64,000 nucleotides of DNA. Origin: Tetraselmis striata. Its lineage: Eukaryota; Chlorophyta; Chlorodendrophyceae; Chlorodendrales; Chlorodendraceae. The translations under genes and the position numbers were made by a program. This document shows positions 56,499 through 64,000 of this stretch, one piece after another (position 1 is the first letter of the stretch; the number at the start of each line of letters is the position of its first letter). The stretch lies in assembly GCA_006384855.1 (NCBI GenBank), contig VCJN01002791.1, positions 62,001 through 126,000 of the forward strand, given 5' to 3'. The notes under the pieces are model-generated. The model was not told where the DNA came from. It saw only the letters and a program-made list of their open reading frames with translations, and searched no databases.

Positions 56499-59400
56499 AT
56501 GCCGAGCCTTTGTTCCGAGCAGGTGCCGGCCGGCGTGTTTCTGCGACTGACGGAGACGAGTGGGGCGCATGGGTTCGTTTGGGACGCCGAGAGGTAAGGC
56601 TGCCGAGTCCGAGGGTTGAGGGACGGGCCCCATCGACGACGCCGAAACCCATCTTTGCCCTCACACGACTCTACCCGGAGTAACCAAACCTACCAAACGA
56701 CGCCGGCACCTGCTGGTTCGCTGTTCCCGTTGTGTCGACGGGGTGGTGGCTTTTTTGCCGTGCTCTGCCGAGTGAGCCGAGTGAGCACCGATATTAAACT
56801 CACTCGCGTAGTCCGCTGCCCTCTTCCCAGGGACGAGGCGGGCTTGTCGGCGGGCTGGAAACAGACGCTAGGGTGCAGCGGCCGGGGGCGCCCCAGCAAT
56901 TGCAGTAGCTGGCGCGGCCTGTTGGCGTCTTTTGTCGCCGCGCCGGCCGACGCGGTGGCGGTCGAGGCATGGGCCGCCGCGTTGCCGGGGGCGGTGCTGT
57001 CCGCGGAGGTGGGGGTGCTGACGCAGGCGGCGCCCGGCCCGGTGCCCGCCCGGATCACCGCCGAGTGTTATGGCGAGGGGGCCAACCGGCGCCTGGCGGG
57101 CTCAGTGCGGCTTCTTGGCGGACCCGCGGCAACGCCTGGCTGTGGCTACTCCTGCCGGCCGGAGCCGATGTATGAGTTGACGGCGGCAACGACGGCGGAG
57201 CGGCAGGACCTGGAGCTCAGGCGCGCTCGAGCGGCCAACAAAGCGAAGAGCGCCTTCCTGGCGAACATGAGCCACGAGATGCGCACGCCGCTGAATGGCA
57301 TCATCGGCGTGAACCAGGTGCTGCTGAGCGGGCAGTTGGAGCGCGACCAGCGCGAGCTCGTCGAGCTGACGCAGAGCAGCGCCGACTCGCTTCTGAAGCT
57401 GATTAACGACATCCTGGACCTGGAGCGCATCGAGTCGGGACAACTGGACCTGGAGTGCACCGACTTCGACATCGCGACAACGGTGGAGGAGTCGCTCGAC
57501 ACGGTGATGATGATCGCGGCCAAGAAGAAGCTGGAGGTCATCAGCTACATCGACCCGGAGATCAACACCCTTCTGCGCGGCGACAGCGGCCGCATCAAGC
57601 AGATTCTGCTCAACCTGCTCTCCAACGCCGTCAAGTTCACCAAGTCCGGCGAGATCGTCGTCAGCTGCGAGAAGGACACCATCGAGACGGACAGCCAGAT
57701 CAGCCTCCTGGTCAAGGTGACGGACAGCGGCATTGGTATCTCGAAGGCCGCACAGGCCAAATTGTTCAACCGCTTCACGCAGGCGGAGGCGAGCACCACG
57801 CGCCGGTTTGGCGGCACCGGCCTGGGGCTCGCCATTTGCAAGCAGCTGGTGGGCATGATGAACGGCAACATCGGCATCCACAGCAACCCCGGCCATGGGA
57901 GCACCTTCTGGTTCACGATGACTCTGGACAAGCACGGGCCGATGGAGCCCCACGTCGCGAGCGGGGCCAGCCCCCTGCTCGTAGTGGCCAACCACCCGCG
58001 CGAGCGCGCTGTGCTCCAGGCGTACCTGGAGAGCTTTGGCGCGCGCGAGATGTCGATCGTCCCCGACGTGGAATCCGCCAGGGCCGTGCTGGCAGCCTCC
58101 CCGGCGCTGCAGTTCCGGGCGCTCATTGCGGCGGTCCCCGCAGACGACAACAGCGCCGCCCAGCTGTCCGCCTTCTGCGAGGAGCACTGCGCCGCCATCG
58201 GGCGCGCGGTTGTGATGGCGCCCATCACAGCGCTCAGCGCCATGCGCGAGAAGCGCCGCGACTGGATGGTCCTCAGCAAGCCCATCAAGCGCGGCACTCT
58301 GGCGGCCTTGCTGCGCAACATTGCCGAGGGCGAGGGCCCCGTGCTGGAGGGCACCCGCCGCAGCCCGCCGCCGCGAGCAAACGTGCTGCTGGCCGCAGAC
58401 GGGCCGCCGTGTCCCGGGCTCCAGGACATGATCACCCGGGCGGGCTACACCTGCGACGTTACGTCCAACGCCAGCGACGCCCTTGCCGCGATCCGGTCCA
58501 CCGTCTACAGCGCCGTGCTCATGGACAAGGCCCAGGACCCCGTGGTGCCCTCCGCGCCAAGAAGCGTGCGCAACGTTGAGCAAGGTGTGGACCCGGGCCG
58601 CCCCAACGTCCTGTGCAGACATTTATGCTCGCACATTTTACCCATGCAAGAGAAACAGGTGGCTAATACACAATATATGTATCGGTCGGTGTACGGAGGG
58701 GGGGGGGGGTTATGGATGAAGCTCCCACATGCGAGTTCCTTGTTATCCGTTTTATTTAATACCAATGATAGCCCACGTCATTTCATTTATCAGCAGATTA
58801 TTGGTTGGATGGTTGGTTGTGCGCTCGTTTGCAATGTATAGCCAGTTGTCTTGTGGCTTTCTGGCGGCTGGGAGTGTTTGGCTTTTGATGTAGTGCCTCG
58901 ACCCAAGACGTTTCAGCCCGTGTACACTCAACTCCCTCTTGCCCATAAACATGGCTCACCACCGTTGTCTTAGGAGGTGGATGCACCACCGCCAAACGCT
59001 TGTGGTTTCTCGTGTCAGAACTTCAACGCGGCCGCGTGCCGGTGATCGGCGTCTACAACGGGAGCGACTCGGACAGCGACGACAGCGCGGTGGACGATGT
59101 CATCCGGACGCCGGTCAACGAGGCGACGCTCGGCCTCATGCTGAAGAAGTGGACGCGGTCGGGGCAGCTGTACGACACGCTGCTCCGCACCGGCCTCGAC
59201 CGGGACTCGATGCGCCAGGACACCGTGCAGCAGGCGCGCTGCACCTCGCCCGAGGACCTCCATGCGCGCCAGGTCCGCATCCTGCTGGCGGAGGACAGCC
59301 CCGCCAACCAGCTCGTCATCGTGCGCACCGTCAAACACGTCGGCCGCAAGCTGCTGGGCAGGGAGCCTGTCCTCGTGGTCGTCGGCGACGGCGATGAGGC

Positions 59401-62400
59401 CGTGCGCGCCGCGGAGGAGGGCCCCTTTGACCTGGCGCTGATGGACCTCAACATGCCTTGCATGGGCGGCGTGGAGGCGACCCAACTCATCCGCAAAAAG
59501 TGACCGCCCGCCCCATCTCACAGCCCATCTTGCCAGGGATACTTTTCGTTGCCCGTACCGGGATCACCCTGCTGCAAATACTATACAAGATGTCTTTGGT
59601 CATCTGCGCACACCTGATAATCCATATGACATAGCCACGCAAATCGAGCTTGCATGCTCCCTACACAAACCCTACTTATTGATGTCATTGTTGCATGTCG
59701 GTGGCGTTTTTGGCTTTTGTTACGTGGTGCCACGTCATTATGGATTGGTTCATTATGGACGACGGTTCCTCTCATATTGCTTAGAGAAGGTGCCAATGGT
59801 CAAAATGCTCTGAACATAAGGGGGCTAGCGAAGTGCCAAACATGTCATATGTGACCTAGACTGTTGGACAAACCCAGAAATTTAATTTTGGGGGCGATTG
59901 TTGTCGCTTGTTACCCAATATCGCTCAGCCGGGCCCACTTGGGGTATCTACCATGCGCACATTGTGCGGCAAATACATGATTTGCAAGACCAGTGGATGC
60001 AAGACCCGTCGAACAGGTATTGCTTTAATGCCTTTTCGAAAATTGGAGTGTACGGGGTCACCGGTGACCCGCGTCAGCGTCAATAGACAATTCTTTAGCT
60101 GCGCCGGCACCCGTATACGGGCAGTACCACTATAGTTTCGCCTACATCTGACCTCTGACATGTTCATTGTGCATTTAGTGCTGCGTTTGCTTGTCAGCAC
60201 CGCGTTTTGAGTCTTAATTGGTGACAGCAACATCACGCCGCAAGCTGGTCGCCCGTTGCTTTACCAGTGACTATTTGTTGGATGACTGATTGCCCCCCCT
60301 CTCCCCCCTCCCGCTACATGTAGGTACACGCAAGATGAAATGCCCATCGTGGCGTTGACAGCTACGGACGATCTCGAGACGCTGGGCCTGGAGCACGAAG
60401 GTTTCAACGGCGCGGTGCGCAAGCCACTGGCGCCCGCATCCCTGATGAATGTCCTGCGGGAGCACCTCAAGAGCATCCCCCGTGACACCGAGGGGCAGCC
60501 CCTGAGGCTCAACGCCAGCAGCGGCTTCATGCACCCCGGCTACTCCGCACAGTCGGAGGAGGCGACCGGCGGCCCCCGAGCTCCTTGGGAAGCCTCAGGC
60601 GCCAAAGAAGGCAGCGGGTCGGTGCCGCGTGTGCGACGGAGGGACCCCAAGACCAAGGCGTTCTGGAAAGCGTTTGAGAAGGAGGAGGAGGCGATGTCGC
60701 CGTCGCTGTCGGTGTCGCCGCCGCAGACCGCCAACGTGCTGCTGGTGGAGGACAGCGTGGCATACCAGCTGACCATGCAGCGCTCCATCAAACAGAACGG
60801 GCGGGAGCTGCTGGGCGCGGAGCCGGAGCTGACCACGTGCAGCAACGGCGCGGAGGCGCTCCAGGCGATGGAGAAGCAGCGCTTTGACCTCGTCTTCATG
60901 GACCTCCACATGCCTGTCATGGGCGGCCTGCGGGCAGTGAAGGAGATCCGCAAAACGTGATCCCTGTCTCTTTTGACCCCCTGCACCATGCCGGCTCTTG
61001 CCTGCAACCAAACTATCCGACGGCGCCTCCTGCCATGCTTTGCATGCCCTTCTTTGACCAGCGTGGATTTGCCGGTGGTGTGCGTGCAGCTACCCCAAGG
61101 ACACCCTGCCGGTGGTCGCCATCACCGCCTCGGAGGACCCCGCCACGGGGGACGACACCTCCAGCAGCCGAATCATGGGCCATTTCAACGAGATCGTCGC
61201 CAAGCCCACCAGCGACGAGAACATGAAGGCCATCTTCAAGCGCCACCTGACCAAGAAGGCTGCCTGTGGCCGCTCTGCCCGCATCTCCAAGCCCGCGGTT
61301 GGGCGGCCGCACGTGGCCCCGAGCGCGGCGACGGACGCCTGCGCCGCCGCCAACCCCATCCGGTGCCTCGTCGTGGAGGACGACAAGGTGTCGCGGGTGA
61401 TGATGGCCCGACTGCTGAAGGCCGCCGGGATCTCCATGCTCGAGGCGCATGACGGCATGGAGGGCGTGAAGCAGGCGACGAGCGCCGAGGTGGACATCAT
61501 CCTCATGGACTGCGACATGCCGGTGAAGGTGCGCTGCTCGGCGGGCCCGCTAGTCCAAGCTGCTGCGGTAGGGCGCGCAAAGCCGCCGTATTTGCAGGCG
61601 GGATCCTTTTTCAATCCGCCCCTGGTGCGCATACCCTGTACACCTTCTGGCGACATTTTCATCCCGCGAAAACCGCATCATTTTGCAGTCAGTATATTCG
61701 TACTGTTTTTAACAGTATATTCGTACTGTTATTACCGCGCGGCTACGCCGGCCGGGCGCGATTCGAAAAAATCCTCTCGCATGCCATCATGAAAATCCTT
61801 CTCGGAAAACGCACAGTGCGCGGTGACGAAGACGAATCGTCTGCCGAGTTGCCTCGGGATGCCGGCCGCCGTGAGGGTGCTGCGAGAAGATTTTCTCGAG
61901 CCGCGCCCGGCCCGGCGGGGTCTTGGGCTGAGTACGAATGTACTGTAAACTTGTGCGGTTTATTTCGCGGGAAAATGTCGCCAGATGGTAGCACCGTAGA
62001 AAAAGGAGCCTTCAACAGTTTTGAGTCCCGGGCATATCGATGGTTATCACGGAACGCGTTGCTCTTGGCTGTTGTGCTGAGCTGACGGGCTGTTGCTCTT
62101 GGGCGCGCTGTGCAGGATGGGTGGCAAGCCACGCGGGAGATCCGCGCCTGGGAGGCCGCCACCAGCCGGACGCGCACGCCCATCATCGCCTGCAGCGCGC
62201 GCGCGATGGCCGGCGACCGCGAGCACTGCCTGTCGGTGGGCATGGACGACCACGTGCCCAAGCCGGTGAAGAACGCGGAGCTGATGGACGTCATTACCAA
62301 GTACCTGAAGGCCGGCGGCGACAGCCCCGCGGTGCGCACGGCCAGCCGGGCCAGCACCTGCGGCGGCTCGCCCCCGCCGGGCTCGCGCTGCGCGCTGCTG

Positions 62401-63972
62401 GTGGACGAGTGCCTGGCCACCGCGGTCGACACGCAAGGCATGCTGGAGGCGGAGGGGCTGATGGTGGAGGTGGTGGAGAACGGGCTGCAGGCCGTGGAGG
62501 CCTTTGAGGCGGCCTCGGGGCCGCAGTACGAGGTGGTGCTGATGTCGGGGAAGCTGGCCATCGCGACCGCGCGCGACACGGCGGCCGCGCTGCTGGCGGC
62601 CGCGGAGCGCTGCAGCCTCGTGGCGCCGCCGCTGGTGCTGCTGCGCCAGGCGGCCGCCGGCGACACGTCCGGCTCCAAGGCATCGCCTCCCAAGCCCGCG
62701 GGGCGCAGGTCGGTGGACGTGCGTCCGCCGTTCAAGTACTCGGTGCAGCTGCCGATGCAGGCGGACCAGCTGAGCATGGTGCTCACATGCTGCGGCCTCA
62801 AGAGCAGCGGCACGCTTCCCGACGTACGCGGCCTGCGCCCCTTTGACGGCGAGGCGCTCATCGGGAAGCTGTGCCTGCTGGTGGACAGCAGCGCCGACGC
62901 GGCCAGCGTGCTGCGCTCACTGCTGGCGCCGGTCGGCATCAGCGTGCTGCACCTGGCCGACCCGGCGCAGCTGCCGGCGACGCTGGCGGCCAGCAGCTAC
63001 AGCGTGGTGCTGCTGCACCACCCGGACTCTGCCGCGCTGCTGGCGGCCGTACGCGCGCATAGCCCGGACCTGCCGGTCGTCGTCCTGCCGGCGACCCACC
63101 GCCCAGAGGACCTGCTGGACGCCGCCCCCAGCACCGCCGCGCTGTCGCAGCTGCCCTTCTCGGCGCGCCGCACCGCCATCCTGGGCGCCCTCTTCCGGCT
63201 CACGGCGGGCACCGTGACGCCGGAGGACGCCAGCCGGCGCTCCTCGTTCCAGCCGCAGCCGCCGCTGGAGCTCGCGCACTGCCTGACGGTCTTTGCCGGC
63301 GACTGGCCGCTGGCGCTGGAGCGGCTGCAGGGCTATGCCGACAACGGCGCGGCGCAGCTGGCCGCGATCGCGCTCGCGCTCGCCGCCACGGATATGACCG
63401 CCCTCCACGCCGTGTCGGACGAGCTGGCCGGCGCGTCCCGCGGCTGCGGCATCGAGCGCGTCGCGTCGCTGTGCGACCGGCTCGGCGCGGCCGTGGAGGC
63501 GCGCGGCGGCCCGAGCTCGCCGCAGCTGCTGGCAATCCTGGCCAGCCAGCTGCAGGGCACGCTCCTCGAGACGGCGGCCTTCGTGACCAGCCTGAGCCAC
63601 ATGGCCACGATGGACATCGCGCGCGGGCTGGTCTGGGCGGGCGGCGACCTGCCCGGCCTGCTCGACGTCCTGCTGGGCGCGCTGCAGCGCACCTGGAGCG
63701 AGCTGCAGGACAAGGAGGCCGCCATCCGGGGCGGCGACGTCCGCGTCGTGGTGGACATGACGGCGGGGCTGATGGGCCCCGAGGTCGCCGCGGCCGCCCC
63801 GCGCCTGTTCGCCGCCGCCTCGGAGGCGCGGCAGGTGGTGCAGGCCGACGGGCACGGGCACAACGCGCTGCGCCTGATGTGGCGCGAGCTGGAGCGCCTC
63901 CGCGTGGACCTCAAGCTGCTGCGCGGCACGGTGGCGGTGCAGCTGCGCGGCCAGTGGTCCAGCCGCCCGTGA
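56499..63972 (+). CDS. Hybrid histidine kinase with seven receiver modules and HPt-like tail
   Basis: Six exons join in phase to 1727 aa: 56499-56593, 56906-58584, 59019-59499, 60324-60956, 61090-61528, 62116-63972. The start is the first ATG after an in-frame stop at 56334. Residues ~1-140 look PAS-like (FVWDAE...RRLAGSVR). The kinase core has the H box [10 protein letters not shown] (His155), N box [17 protein letters not shown] and GGTGLGL. Receivers follow: REC1 (~385-510) and REC2 (~522-645) are degenerate; REC3 (~676-803), REC4 (~888-1016) and REC5 (~1052-1175) keep the acidic pocket, the phospho-Asp (LMDLNMP, FMDLHMP, LMDCDMP) and the Lys; REC6 (~1200-1330) and REC7 (~1359-1475) have Ser and His at the Asp site. 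Two HPt-like helical regions (~1492-1570, ~1617-1720) lack the usual phospho-His. It should autophosphorylate and pass phosphate to REC3-5, with output through a separate HPt protein. No membrane segment is evident, so a soluble sensor is inferred. Confidence 0.92.
61601..62010. mobile_element. Palindromic (foldback) element in the last kinase intron
   Basis: Left part (61601 on: GGATCCTTTTT, TGGCGACATTTTC, CCCGCGAAAACCGCA, CAGTATATTCGTAC) is repeated inverted on the right (ending GGAGCC at 62010: GTACGAATGTACTG, TGCGGTTTATTTCGCGGG, AAAATGTCGCCA). Inner stems CCGGCCGGGCGCG...TCCTCTCGC and GCGAGAAGATTTTC...GCGCCCGGCC continue to a centre near 61810. No ORF of note; non-autonomous MITE-like. 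Confidence 0.8.
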
Positions 63973-64000
63973 CACCAAGCAAAGCAAGCAGCAAGCCGGC

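Noticed and set aside
57102-58622. 506-aa minus-strand ORF
   Set aside because: It is the antisense of the kinase core, where high GC at third positions keeps the opposite frame open; no domain is visible in it.
62917-63987. 356-aa minus-strand ORF at the right edge
   Set aside because: Antisense shadow of the last kinase exon, Ala/Arg/Gln-rich without any motif.
1-64000. tRNA and rRNA genes
   Set aside because: I looked for T-loop phrases (GTTCGAATC-type) and found none in a convincing cloverleaf; a dedicated scan was not possible.

Overview
The window is nuclear DNA of a eukaryote. Three multi-exon genes can be assembled with GT-AG introns that keep the reading frame across every junction, and the rest is mostly transposon remnants, tandem repeats and inverted-repeat elements. 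The best guess for the organism is a green alga. The reasons are an FtsHi-type (protease-dead) FtsH with a long N-terminal extension, which is a green-lineage trait; a very large hybrid histidine kinase; DIRS-type and non-LTR retroelements; and GC-rich exons. The lineage is an inference. Long pure G/C runs (about 12-35 nt) recur throughout, mainly in introns and intergenic DNA.

Layout. 0.3-4.0 kb: decayed DUF7869-type transposon with a 24-bp minisatellite inside it. 4.5-5.9 kb: a diverged repeat pair and a short tandem duplication. 6.8-9.8 kb: a foldback element whose arms are arrays of a ~67-bp subrepeat around a hairpin. 10.8-11.4 kb: ~195-bp tandem repeats. 12.4-13.4 kb: an unrecognised 309-aa ORF. 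14.5-15.1 kb: microsatellite and ~117-bp repeats. 15.7-21.7 kb (+): a 12-exon gene for a secreted trypsin-like protease with a C-terminal Cys-rich duplicated domain. 22.3-31.8 kb (-): a 19-exon FtsHi-like gene, tail to tail with the protease gene. 32.6-33.2 kb: an internally deleted copy of the retroelement found complete at 43.0-45.8 kb. 36.7-38.7 kb: two terminal-inverted-repeat elements. 38.7-39.3 kb: the end of a small unidentified gene. 39.6-42.8 kb: a patchwork of a Tc1/IS630-like transposase fragment and a DIRS-type gag fragment between direct repeats. 46.5-47.0 kb: a broken unidentified ORF. 48.2-49.2 kb: a terminal-inverted-repeat element abutting a truncated DIRS-type retrotransposon (49.2-53.1 kb, -). 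56.5-64.0 kb (+): a 6-exon hybrid histidine kinase with seven receiver modules and two HPt-like regions.

The three host genes have no evident common pathway: secreted proteolysis, a probable organelle AAA+ complex subunit, and phosphorelay signalling. The mobile elements do interact: one terminal-inverted-repeat element borders the broken recombinase gene of the DIRS element, another ends just before the small gene at 38.7 kb, a palindromic element sits in the last intron of the kinase gene, and the two copies of one retroelement differ by an internal deletion and by expansion of a C run.
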